Source: Variovorax paradoxus (GTDB lineage Bacteria; Pseudomonadota; Gammaproteobacteria; Burkholderiales; Burkholderiaceae_C). Taken from it: DNA of 64,000 nt. Made by a program: the position numbers and the translations under genes. The stretch spans positions 3,921,001 to 3,985,000 of the forward strand of contig NZ_CP091716.1 of assembly GCF_022009635.1 (NCBI RefSeq), read 5' to 3'. Below the pieces are notes generated by a model. The model worked only from the letters and a program-made list of their open reading frames with translations. It was not told where the DNA came from and searched no databases. Shown one piece after another: positions 33,082 to 41,385 of this stretch. Each line of letters begins with the position of its first letter. The first letter of the stretch is position 1.

Positions 33082-35673
33082 ATGCGCCGATGGACCCTGG
33101 CGTGCTGCATCGGGCTTGCATGCACGACCGCTGGCGCGGCCACCACCGCACCAGTCCCCACCACGGCGCCGGCGCAGGCCGCGCGCGCCGGCAAGGACGA
33201 CAAGGTGGTCCTCAACTTCGTCGACGCGGACATCACTTCGGTGGTCTCCGCGCTGGCCCGCTTCCTGGGCCGCAACTTCCTTTTCGATCCGCGCGTGAAG
33301 GGGCAGATCACGCTGGTTTCCGAAGGCGAGGTGCCGGCCGCCACCGCCTACGGCATGCTCTCGACCGCGCTGCGCATGCGCGGCTTCGCGATCGTCGACG
33401 TGGGCGAGGTGAGCCGCGTGGTGCCGGTGGCCGACGCCAAGCTGCAGGGTGGCTCGGTCAACACGCGCAACCCCGGCGGCGGGCTGGCCACGCGCACCTT
33501 CAGGCTGAACTACGAGAACGCCGAGGCGATGCTGCCGGTGCTCAAACCGCTGATCGCGGCCGAGAACAGCATCAACGCCTACCCGGCCAACAACACGCTG
33601 GTGGTGACGGACTACATCGACAATCTCGAGCGCCTGGCGCGCATCATCGAGAGCATCGACACGCCGACCTCGCTCGACGCCGAAGTCGTCAAGCTGCGCA
33701 ACGGCGTGGCGGTGGACATCGCCGGGCTGGCGACAGAGCTGCTCGAGGGCAGCGGCGAGAAGGGGCGGCGCGACATCGTGGTGCTGGCCGACCCGCGCTC
33801 CAACAGCGTGGTGATCCGCTCGAGCAGCCCGGGGCGGACAACGCTGGCGCGCGAGCTGATCGCCAAGCTGGAGAACGCGCAGAGCGACCCTGGCAACCTG
33901 CATGTGGTGTACCTGCGCAATGCGCAGTCGGTGCACCTGGCGGGCGTGCTGCGCGGGCTGCTGACGGGCGAGTCGCCCGACGCTTCAGGCACGGGCAGCG
34001 GTTCGGTGCGCGCGGCATTGGGGGCGGGCGGGATGCTCGGCGGCGCGGGGGCGGCCAACGGCACCAGTGGCGGCGCGGCCAACGCGAGCTCGGCGAACCG
34101 CGGCTCGACAGGTGGCACAGGCACCGGCGTCAGCACCATGCCGAGCGGCGGTCTGCGCGGCGTCGCGGGCGGCGCGAGCGCTGGTGGCACGGGCACGCAG
34201 GCAGGCACTTCGGGCAACAGCAATGGCGCAGCTTTTTCCGCGGGCGGCGTCACGGTGCAGGCCGACGCCACCACCAACACGCTCATCATCGCCGCGCCTG
34301 AACCGATGTACCGAAGCCTGCGCCGCGTGATCGACACGCTCGACCAGCGGCGCGCGCAGGTGCTTGTGGAGAGCCTGATCGTCGAGGTGACGGAGCGCGA
34401 TGCATCCGAGCTCGGCATCCAGTGGATGGCCGGCGGCGGCAACGGGCGCGGCGTGCGCGCGGGCACCAATTTCGGCGGCGCCACGCTCAACCCTAATGCA
34501 CGCAACACCATCGAGGCGATGCCGCGCGGGCTCAACATCGGCATCGTCGACGGCACCGTCAACCTGCCGGGCGTGGGCGAGATCCTCAACCTCAAGATGC
34601 TGGCGCGCGCGCTGCAGGCGAAAGACGGCGCCAACATCCTCTCGACGCCCAACATTCTCACGCTGGACAACGAAGCCGCTTCGATCATGGTGGGCAAGAC
34701 GGTGCCTTTCGTGAGCGGGCAGTACATCACCAACGGCAACAGCAGCACCAATCCGTTCCAGACCATCCAGCGCGAAGACATCGGGCTGAAGCTCAACATC
34801 AGGCCGCAGATCTCGGAAGGCGGCACGGTCAAGCTCGACATCTACCAGGAGGTGTCGACCATCGACACGCAGGCCTCGGACATCTCCGGCATCGTCACCA
34901 ACAAGCGTGCGCTGGACACCAGCATCCTGGTGGACGACGGGCAGATCATGGTGCTGGGCGGGCTCATGGAAGACAGCGTGGCCAACGGCACCGAAGCCGT
35001 GCCGGGCCTGGGTGCGCTCCCCGTGGTGGGCAACCTGTTTCGCTACGACAAGCGCCAGCGCGTGAAGACCAACCTGATGGTGTTCCTGCGGCCCTATGTG
35101 ATTCGCGATGCCAACGCGGGCCGGGGCCTCACGCTGGACCGCTACAACTTCATGCGCGCGCAGCAGGGCCGTGCGCGGCCGGTGCCGCATGGGCTGCTGC
35201 CCGATGTCGGCGGACCCGCGCTGCCACCGGCGGACCTGCCGGTTTCAGGGCGGGCGCCGGAGGTCGACCTTCGTCCGCAGAACTGGGAGCACACGCGCGA
35301 ACAGCCTCCGCCGCCTACCACCACGGCCAGCGCGGTGCGCCAGCAACCGGCCGAAGCGGCACCGCCGCCGCCCGTGCTGCGCTCCCAGCTACCCAGGGGC
35401 GTGACCGTCGATTCCGACCCCGCCGTGCTGTACGGAGGCGCGAACGACAAGGTCAGCGTGCTGCAGATTGCCGACGTGACGACCGAGCAGGACGCGGTGC
35501 GCATCGTGAAGCGGGTGCGCATCAGCGGCATCGGTGCTTACATCGTCGGCGGGCCGGGCGGGGAGGGCAATCTGGTGCGCGCCGATGTGCCGCGCGACCC
35601 GAAAGCGGTCGACAACGCGCTGAGCGTGCTGCGCGAACTGGGCTACCGGCCCGAGCTGGTGGTGACGCCGTGA
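33082..35673 (+). CDS. gspD: Type II secretion outer-membrane secretin GspD (HxcQ-like) with unusual extensions
   Basis: An 863-residue secretin. After a signal peptide come N0/N1 (V-V-L-N-F-V-D-A-D-I-T-S-V-V), N2/N3 repeats and the secretin domain, with V-P-G-L-G-A-L-P-V-V-G-N-L-F and a final T-N-L-M-V-F-L-R-P-Y-V-I. An insertion of about 85 residues made almost only of Gly, Ala, Ser and Thr (residues 300-388) interrupts N3. Beyond the secretin, 170 residues follow. They are Pro-rich at first, then end in a module of about 70 residues that looks like a SPOR domain. A GTG at 33055 overlapping the gspM stop is an alternative start, but the ATG gives a cleaner signal peptide. It forms the outer-membrane pore. 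Confidence 0.92.
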   Translation: MRRWTLACCIGLACTTAGAATTAPVPTTAPAQAARAGKDDKVVLNFVDADITSVVSALARFLGRNFLFDPRVKGQITLVSEGEVPAATAYGMLSTALRMRGFAIVDVGEVSRVVPVADAKLQGGSVNTRNPGGGLATRTFRLNYENAEAMLPVLKPLIAAENSINAYPANNTLVVTDYIDNLERLARIIESIDTPTSLDAEVVKLRNGVAVDIAGLATELLEGSGEKGRRDIVVLADPRSNSVVIRSSSPGRTTLARELIAKLENAQSDPGNLHVVYLRNAQSVHLAGVLRGLLTGESPDASGTGSGSVRAALGAGGMLGGAGAANGTSGGAANASSANRGSTGGTGTGVSTMPSGGLRGVAGGASAGGTGTQAGTSGNSNGAAFSAGGVTVQADATTNTLIIAAPEPMYRSLRRVIDTLDQRRAQVLVESLIVEVTERDASELGIQWMAGGGNGRGVRAGTNFGGATLNPNARNTIEAMPRGLNIGIVDGTVNLPGVGEILNLKMLARALQAKDGANILSTPNILTLDNEAASIMVGKTVPFVSGQYITNGNSSTNPFQTIQREDIGLKLNIRPQISEGGTVKLDIYQEVSTIDTQASDISGIVTNKRALDTSILVDDGQIMVLGGLMEDSVANGTEAVPGLGALPVVGNLFRYDKRQRVKTNLMVFLRPYVIRDANAGRGLTLDRYNFMRAQQGRARPVPHGLLPDVGGPALPPADLPVSGRAPEVDLRPQNWEHTREQPPPPTTTASAVRQQPAEAAPPPPVLRSQLPRGVTVDSDPAVLYGGANDKVSVLQIADVTTEQDAVRIVKRVRISGIGAYIVGGPGGEGNLVRADVPRDPKAVDNALSVLRELGYRPELVVTP

Positions 35674-37097
35674 ACGCGGCGTTGCCGCATGCCTGGGCGC
35701 GCAGCCATCGCATCGCGGTGCGGCAGGAGGGCGATGCGCGATGCATGGTGGTGTGCGAGCGCACGCCGGGCTGGGCCGTGGTCGAGGCACGCTTGCTGCT
35801 GGGCGAGCTGCCGCTGAAGCAGATTGCGTCGCCCGAGATGGATGCGCTGCTCGGCGCCACCTACGCGGAGACCGGCGACGCGGCATCGGTGGTGGGCGCG
35901 GTGGAGCAGCAGGTCGACCTCGACCGCCTGATGCAGGACATTCCGGCCGTCACCGACCTGCTCGACGCGCAGGACGATGCGCCCGTCATCCGCATGATCA
36001 ATGCCTTGCTCGCACAGGCCGCGCGCGACGGCGCGAGCGACATCCACCTCGAGTCCTTCGAGACGCATTCGGTGGTGCGCTATCGCGTCGACGGCACGCT
36101 GCGCGACGTGGTGGCCCCACGCAAGGCGCTGCATGCGGCGCTGATCTCGCGCATCAAGATCATGTCGCAGCTCGACATCGCGGAGAAGCGCCTGCCGCAG
36201 GACGGGCGCATCACCCTGCGCGTGGGCGGCCGACCGATCGACGTACGCGTGTCCACCGTGCCGACCGCGCACGGCGAGCGCGCCGTGCTGCGGCTGCTCG
36301 AGAAGGATGCGGGCCGGCTGCGCCTGGAAAGGCTGGGCATGGCACCCGACACGCTGGCCGAACTCACGCGCCTCGTGCGGCAACCGCACGGCATCGTGCT
36401 GGTCACCGGCCCGACCGGCAGCGGCAAGACCACCACGCTTTATGCGGCACTGGGTCAGCTCGATCTGAGCACCAGCAACATCCTCACGGTGGAAGACCCG
36501 GTGGAATACGACCTGCCGGGCATCGGCCAGATACCGGTGCACGGCAAGATCGGCATGACCTTCGGCGCGGCCCTGCGCGCGGCGCTGCGGCAGGACCCCG
36601 ACAACATCATGATCGGCGAGATCCGCGACCTGGAGACCGCGCAGATCGCGGTGCAGTCGTCGCTTACCGGGCACGGTGTGCTGGCGTCGCTGCATACCAA
36701 CGACGCAGTGTCCGCCGTCACGCGCATGACCGACATGGGCATCGAGCCTTTCCTGCTGTCGTCGTCGCTGCTGGGCGTGCTGGCGCAGCGGCTGGTGCGC
36801 TGCCTGTGCCCGGCGTGCAAGGCGCCGCAGACACGGCCCGACGGCAGCGTTGTCTACGGGCCCGTGGGTTGCGCGGCCTGCGGCCATTCGGGCTTCAAGG
36901 GGCGCACGGGCATCCACGAACTCTTCGTGGTGCACGACGACGTGCGGCGGCTCATTCACGAAGGCGGCGACGAGCAGGCGATGCGCGCCGCGGCGGCGAA
37001 GCGCGGCATGCGCTCGATGCGCGAAGACGGCCAGCGCTGGGTGCGCGAGGGCATCACCACCGCCGAGGAGATCCTGCGCGTGACGCGCGACGCCTGA
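35670..37097 (+). CDS. gspE: Type II secretion ATPase GspE (HxcR-like)
   Basis: A 475-residue cytoplasmic ATPase. Walker A is G-P-T-G-S-G-K-T (about 247-254). The Asp box (T-V-E-D-P-V-E), Walker B (I-M-I-G-E-I-R-D) and His box (G-H-G-V-L-A-S-L-H-T-N-D) are intact. The tetracysteine zinc module C-P-A-C ... C-A-A-C is present. The N-terminal N1E domain is shorter than in long GspE proteins. It powers pseudopilus assembly. GTG start overlapping the gspD stop. Confidence 0.94.
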   Translation: MNAALPHAWARSHRIAVRQEGDARCMVVCERTPGWAVVEARLLLGELPLKQIASPEMDALLGATYAETGDAASVVGAVEQQVDLDRLMQDIPAVTDLLDAQDDAPVIRMINALLAQAARDGASDIHLESFETHSVVRYRVDGTLRDVVAPRKALHAALISRIKIMSQLDIAEKRLPQDGRITLRVGGRPIDVRVSTVPTAHGERAVLRLLEKDAGRLRLERLGMAPDTLAELTRLVRQPHGIVLVTGPTGSGKTTTLYAALGQLDLSTSNILTVEDPVEYDLPGIGQIPVHGKIGMTFGAALRAALRQDPDNIMIGEIRDLETAQIAVQSSLTGHGVLASLHTNDAVSAVTRMTDMGIEPFLLSSSLLGVLAQRLVRCLCPACKAPQTRPDGSVVYGPVGCAACGHSGFKGRTGIHELFVVHDDVRRLIHEGGDEQAMRAAAAKRGMRSMREDGQRWVREGITTAEEILRVTRDA

Positions 37098-37114
37098 GGA
37101 GGGCGCACCACACC

Positions 37115-38320
37115 ATGGCACGCTTCGAATACGAGGCCGCGAGCGCCAGCGGCGAGCTTCAGCGCGGCACCACCGAGGGCGAGTCCGCGCGATCGGTGCG
37201 CGCGCAGCTGCGAGACCGCGGCCTCACGCCGCTCGACATCCGCGAGAAGGCTGCGGGCGGTGGTGCATTGTCGTGGCTCAGCCCGCGCCTGGGCGCGGCC
37301 GACCTGTGCTGGGCCACGCGCGAACTCGCGAGCCTGCTGGGCGCGCGGCTCACGCTGGAGGCCGCGCTGGTCGCCACCATCGAGCAGGCCGAGCGCAAGC
37401 ATGTCGCCGAGTCGTTGAGCGCCGTGTGCGACAGCGTGCGCGCCGGCATGCGGCTGGCCGACGCGCTGGGCGAGCGGCCGCGCGACTTTCCGCAGATCTA
37501 TCGCGCGCTCGTCAGTGCGGGCGAGGATTCGGGCGATCTCGCGCGCGTGATGGAGCGGCTGGCCGACTACCTGGAGAACCGCGACAACCTGCGCGGCAAG
37601 GTACTCACCGCGTTCATCTATCCGGCCATCGTCGGCTTCGTGTCACTGTGCATCGTCGTGTTCCTGCTGGGGTACGTGGTGCCGCAGGTGATCGGCGCCT
37701 TCGCGCAGGCACGGCAGGAACTGCCGACGATCACCCGCGTGATGCTCGCCGCGAGCGCCTTCGTGCGCGAATGGGGCTGGCTCACCGCGGGCGTCGTCGT
37801 CGCTGCATGGGTGGCCGCGCGTGCATTGCTGCGCGATGCGGCGCACAAGCTGAAGTGGCACGGGCTCATCCTGCGCATGCCCATGGTCGGGCGCTTTGCG
37901 CTCGGCGTGGACACCGCGCGCTTCGCATCGACGCTGTCGATCCTCATGGATGCCGGCGTGCCCTTGCTGCGCGCGCTGGAGGCCGCGCGGCAGACGCTGG
38001 TGAACGAATGGCTCAAGCGCTGCGTGCTCGAAGCCACCGGCCGCGTGAAGGAGGGCACGCCGCTCGCGGCGGCGCTCAAGGCGCAAAAGATTTTTCCGTC
38101 GAACCTCGTGCACCTCGTGGCCAGTGGCGAGAAGACGGGTGCGCTCGCGGCCATGTTCGAGCGCGCCGCGCTAAACCTTTCGCGTGACCTCGAGCGCCGC
38201 GCGATGCGCCTCACCACACTGCTGGAACCCTTGATGATCCTTGCGATGGGCGGTGTCGTGATGGCCATCGTGCTCGCGGTGCTGATGCCCATCATGGAGA
38301 TCAACCAGATGGTCCGCTGA
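37115..38320 (+). CDS. gspF: Type II secretion inner-membrane protein GspF (HxcS-like)
   Basis: A 401-residue protein with the GspF duplicated helical domain. Typical segments are F-E-Y-E-A-A-S-A-S-G at the start, L-A-S-L-L-G-A-R-L-T-L-E-A-A-L, G-E-D-S-G-D-L, then the second copy L-S-I-L-M-D-A-G-V-P-L-L-R-A-L and A-S-G-E-K-T-G-A-L. Three membrane helices are visible. GAGGAGGG precedes the ATG. Last of the seven-gene gspGKLMDEF block; in the Pseudomonas hxc locus the order is the same and lapA follows, as a PstS-like gene does here. Confidence 0.93.
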   Translation: MARFEYEAASASGELQRGTTEGESARSVRAQLRDRGLTPLDIREKAAGGGALSWLSPRLGAADLCWATRELASLLGARLTLEAALVATIEQAERKHVAESLSAVCDSVRAGMRLADALGERPRDFPQIYRALVSAGEDSGDLARVMERLADYLENRDNLRGKVLTAFIYPAIVGFVSLCIVVFLLGYVVPQVIGAFAQARQELPTITRVMLAASAFVREWGWLTAGVVVAAWVAARALLRDAAHKLKWHGLILRMPMVGRFALGVDTARFASTLSILMDAGVPLLRALEAARQTLVNEWLKRCVLEATGRVKEGTPLAAALKAQKIFPSNLVHLVASGEKTGALAAMFERAALNLSRDLERRAMRLTTLLEPLMILAMGGVVMAIVLAVLMPIMEINQMVR

Positions 38321-38504
38321 GCCTTTGTTCAGGAGCTTTTAGAGGCCGTGTTCCCGAGCTTTTTTCGGGCTGCTGTCACCTCGTAAATCGAAGATTAACT
38401 CCGTCGCCAGAGGGGCGACGCAGGTAGCGAAAAGGCGGCGCGGTCACAACGAGATCCGCCGTCTTTGGTAGCTCATTTCTCTTGGTCCAATCAAAGGAGT
38501 TTCC

Positions 38505-39794
38505 ATGAGTGCAAAGTTCAAGTCGGTCGCCCTGTCGGCCGTGATGATGGCGAGCCTGCTGGCCGCCGGTGCCGCTTCCGCGCAGATCGCAGTCGGCGGC
38601 GGCGCCACGCTGCCCGAGCCGCTGTACAAGGACCTGCTGCCCAGCGGCATCGGCTCCACCAACTACACCTACACCGGCACCGGCAGCGGCGCTGGCAAGT
38701 CGGCGTTCCTCAACAACAACGCGACCGCCTTCAAGAATGAATCGATCGTCGGCACGCCGAACTGGACGGCCACGCAGTCGGTGCACTTTGCCGGCAGCGA
38801 CTCCGCGCTGACCGCCGCCGAACGTGACGCCTACAAGCTCGCCCACATCGAATCGTCGCCCGGCGTTCCGGTGACGGGTGCCGCCGCCTGGGGCCCGCTG
38901 ATCCAGATCCCGGCCGTCGGTGCCGCCGTGCTGATCCCCTACAAGAGCTCCGCCACCAGCGCCATCTCCAGCCTGGACCTGCCGGATGCCAAGATGTGCG
39001 CCGTCTTCTCCAAGTCCGCCGGTGGCCGCACCTGGGGCGAACTGCTCGGCACCACCGACAGCACGCCCATCCAGGTTGTCTACCGCAACGAAACCAGCGG
39101 CACCACCGAACTGCTGGCCCGCTACCTGCTCGCCGCATGCCCGGGCAGCGGCTTCGTCTTCTCCAACAACTTCCGCACCGTGGTTGCTGGCGCCCTGCCG
39201 GCTGGCACGCCGCAGCCCCGCCTGTCCACCTCCGCGCCTGACGCGGCGACCGACGCCATCTGGAAGTTCGTCGACGGCAACGGCGGCATGGCGGCCGAGT
39301 TCGGCACGGCCGGTCGCATCGGCTACCTGAGCCCGGATTCGGGCTACAACCCGACCAATGCCACGAAGGTCGCGACGGTCAACGGTTTCGCTCCGGTCGC
39401 TTCTTCGATCAAGACGGCGCTCGCCAGCCAGGTGCTGCCTATCGGTGGCGCATCGACCGACCCGCTCGCCTGGGTCCCGGCCTATGTGAAGCCGCCCGTC
39501 AGCGGCACCGGTGCCGGTTACCCGATCTTCGGCACCACCAACCTGCTGGTGAACCAGTGCTACAAGGATCCGGCCATCACCACGAAGGTCCGCAACTTCC
39601 TGACCCGCCTGTACGTGCCGAGCCCGCTGGTTGCTTCGCATGGCTTCGTTGCGCTGCCCGACGGCACCGGATCTGCCGGTTCCAACGCCAACTGGAAATC
39701 GGTCATCCAGAGCACCTTCCTGACCTCGACCAGCACCCAGGCTATCGGCAACACGAACGTCTGCAACGGCATCGGCCGTCCGGTGAACAACTGA
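38505..39794 (+). CDS. DING/PstS-like secreted protein, candidate substrate of the adjacent type II system (LapA-like)
   Basis: A 429-residue protein with a Sec signal peptide ending A-G-A-A-S-A (residue 26). The mature start Q-I-A-V-G-G-G-A-T-L-P-E-P-L-Y resembles the D-I-N-G-G-G-A-T-L-P opening of DING proteins. Phosphate-binding-protein motifs include G-T-G-S-G-A-G-K-S and N-E-T-S-G-T-T-E-L. In Pseudomonas, DING/LapA alkaline phosphatases are exported by the Hxc/Xcm type II system and their genes lie directly after hxcS. The same position here makes it the likely cargo. RBS AAAGGAG is good. It could instead be an ordinary periplasmic phosphate binder, but no pst permease genes are near. 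Confidence 0.85.
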   Translation: MSAKFKSVALSAVMMASLLAAGAASAQIAVGGGATLPEPLYKDLLPSGIGSTNYTYTGTGSGAGKSAFLNNNATAFKNESIVGTPNWTATQSVHFAGSDSALTAAERDAYKLAHIESSPGVPVTGAAAWGPLIQIPAVGAAVLIPYKSSATSAISSLDLPDAKMCAVFSKSAGGRTWGELLGTTDSTPIQVVYRNETSGTTELLARYLLAACPGSGFVFSNNFRTVVAGALPAGTPQPRLSTSAPDAATDAIWKFVDGNGGMAAEFGTAGRIGYLSPDSGYNPTNATKVATVNGFAPVASSIKTALASQVLPIGGASTDPLAWVPAYVKPPVSGTGAGYPIFGTTNLLVNQCYKDPAITTKVRNFLTRLYVPSPLVASHGFVALPDGTGSAGSNANWKSVIQSTFLTSTSTQAIGNTNVCNGIGRPVNN

Positions 39795-39957
39795 TCATCA
39801 TCTGATCGCGTGTCTTTTCGCGGCTGTCGCAGCAGGTGCTGCCGGCCGCGGATTCGCCTCGAGGGATCTCGCTGCGCGCAAGCGTGGCCCGGGCCTCGGG
39901 GCTTTCTCGCGTCCGTGAGATCAGCGATGAAATGCGATGACCAGCCCTTGTTTTTAA

Positions 39958-39975
39958 ATGTCACGTGAACGTCAC
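39958..39975 (+). promoter_or_regulatory. PHO-box-like direct repeat
   Basis: ATGTCAC and ACGTCAC are separated by 4 bases, giving the 11-base spacing of a PhoB site (consensus CTGTCAT-N4-CTGTCAT). An A/T-rich stretch lies just upstream. It is 77 bases before the STN-domain gene that opens the signalling block. A third GTCAC copy follows at about 39990, out of the 11-base register. A 257-base gap surrounds it, with no ORF of interest and no clear terminator. Confidence 0.5.
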
Positions 39976-40051
39976 CGCCCAAAGCTAACGTCACCTGGGT
40001 TCGCCGAAGTGCCTCGCATTTCGGGTAACGAACACGGCAACCCAGGAGCAT

Positions 40052-40828
40052 GTGCGCCCACCCGGTATGAGAGTGAATTCGGCATCGGTCAGTGTCGTGG
40101 CACTGGCATGGTGTCTTGCCGGAGCAGCCATGTCGTTCACCGTGCGCACGGCGAACGCGCAGCAAGCGGAGCCGGCATCGGCGACAGCGCTCCCGGTGCG
40201 CATGGAATTCGATATCGCGGCACAGCGCCTGGGCGATGCCATCGCCGCCTACAGCAAGGCGACGGGGCTGGACATATTGATCGACGGTGGTCAGGCGCAA
40301 CGCCTTTCGGGAACGGTGCGCGGCACGTTCACCGCCATGGAGGCTCTGGAGGCCATGCTGGCCGGCACGGGATTGGAGGCGCGCCCTGCGAGCGCGACGT
40401 CGGTGGTGATCCGTGCATCGCGCGGGGCAGGCGGCACTGCGTTGCCGCCGTCGGCCGTTGCGGAGGGCATGGAGGAATCGGGATTCAAAGAGGGGGAAGT
40501 CTTGCATCAGTCCTACGCCGCCCAGGTCCAGCAGGCCTTGAACGGCACCTTGTGCGCCTCGACGCAGACGCGTCCGGGAAGCTACCGGCTCGCGATGCAG
40601 CTGCACGTGGATGCGCGCGGCGTGGTGGACCGCTTTCGCCTCTTGAGCACCACGGGCGTCTCCGATCGCGATGCAGCCATACAGATACGGCTGCGCGGCC
40701 TGTCCGTCGGAAGTCCTCCGCCACCTTCGCTTCCCCAGCCGCTGGTCATCCTGATGCTGCCGGAGGGGCCGGGCGCGTGGTCCGATTGCGAGTCGGCGAA
40801 CGCCGACACGAACAGGCGCACGCAATGA
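40052..40828 (+). CDS. STN-domain plus TonB-C-like periplasmic signalling protein (VreA-like)
   Basis: A 258-residue exported protein without a beta-barrel. The signal peptide ends T-A-N-A-Q-Q. An STN domain follows at about residues 50-110 (F-D-I-A-A-Q-R-L-G-D-A-I-A-A-Y-S-K-A-T-G), then a C-terminal module resembling TonB (Y-R-L-A-M-Q-L-H-V-D-A-R-G-V-V-D). Pseudomonas VreA has just this odd build: the signalling domain of a TonB-dependent transducer without the receptor. It should pass a periplasmic signal to the FecR protein. The ATG of the sigma gene overlaps its stop. GTG start follows AGGAG at close spacing; an ATG at 40067 is an alternative. Confidence 0.82.
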   Translation: MRPPGMRVNSASVSVVALAWCLAGAAMSFTVRTANAQQAEPASATALPVRMEFDIAAQRLGDAIAAYSKATGLDILIDGGQAQRLSGTVRGTFTAMEALEAMLAGTGLEARPASATSVVIRASRGAGGTALPPSAVAEGMEESGFKEGEVLHQSYAAQVQQALNGTLCASTQTRPGSYRLAMQLHVDARGVVDRFRLLSTTGVSDRDAAIQIRLRGLSVGSPPPPSLPQPLVILMLPEGPGAWSDCESANADTNRRTQ

Positions 40829-41385
40829 ACGAAGGCATGTCCTCCACGCTGCGAGCGCGCATGGTGGCACGCTATGTCGAACTGCGCAGCAAGCTCGAAC
40901 GCATCGTCGGCTCGCGCGACGACGCCGCGGATGCGATGCAGGAAACATGGTTGCGGCTTTCCACGACGAGTTCCAGCACGAGCGATGGGGGCACGGTGAA
41001 CAACGCCGACGCCTACCTGCTGCGCATGGCCGCGAACATAGCGACCGACCAGTACCGGCAAAACAATGTGCTCCTGGTGCACGGTGAGATCGATGAGCTG
41101 ATGCACATCGTCGACGAGGTGAGCGACCCCGAACGCATCGCAAGCGCGCGCAGCGACGTTCAGGCCCTGAGCCAGGTGCTCGGGCGCATGCCGCGGCGAC
41201 GCCGCGAGATCCTGGTCGCGGCGCGGGTGGAGGGCCAGCTCAACGACGAGATCGCCCGGCGCTTCGACGTCTCGCTGAGCACGGTCGAAAAAGAGTTGCG
41301 CGCGGCGCTCGAGTTCTGCAAGCAACACTTGCCTGACGTGGAGGCCGCACAGCGCGGCCGTTTTGCCGGTCCGAGAAAATACTGA
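40825..41385 (+). CDS. ECF sigma factor, FecI/VreI-like
   Basis: A 186-residue sigma factor. Region 2 includes D-A-A-D-A-M-Q-E-T-W-L-R-L and D-A-Y-L-L-R-M-A-A-N. Region 4 is L-G-R-M-P-R-R-R-R-E-I-L and the helix-turn-helix N-D-E-I-A-R-R-F-D-V-S-L-S-T-V-E-K-E-L. This is the iron-starvation (FecI) class, which works with FecR and a transducer. Start and stop overlap its neighbours (ATGA and TGATG), making a tight transducer-sigma-anti-sigma operon. Targets are probably the adjacent secretion and exoprotein genes. Confidence 0.9.
   Translation: MNEGMSSTLRARMVARYVELRSKLERIVGSRDDAADAMQETWLRLSTTSSSTSDGGTVNNADAYLLRMAANIATDQYRQNNVLLVHGEIDELMHIVDEVSDPERIASARSDVQALSQVLGRMPRRRREILVAARVEGQLNDEIARRFDVSLSTVEKELRAALEFCKQHLPDVEAAQRGRFAGPRKY

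Noticed and set aside
38352..38369. CCCGA-GCTTTTT-TCGGG hairpin after gspF as a terminator
   Set aside because: The T-run is in the loop, not after the stem, so it does not have the form of an intrinsic terminator.
38373..38390. CTGTCAC before the DING-like gene as a PHO box
   Set aside because: The first heptamer fits, but the partner 11 bases on (TAAATCG) does not, so I would not call a site without a matrix score.
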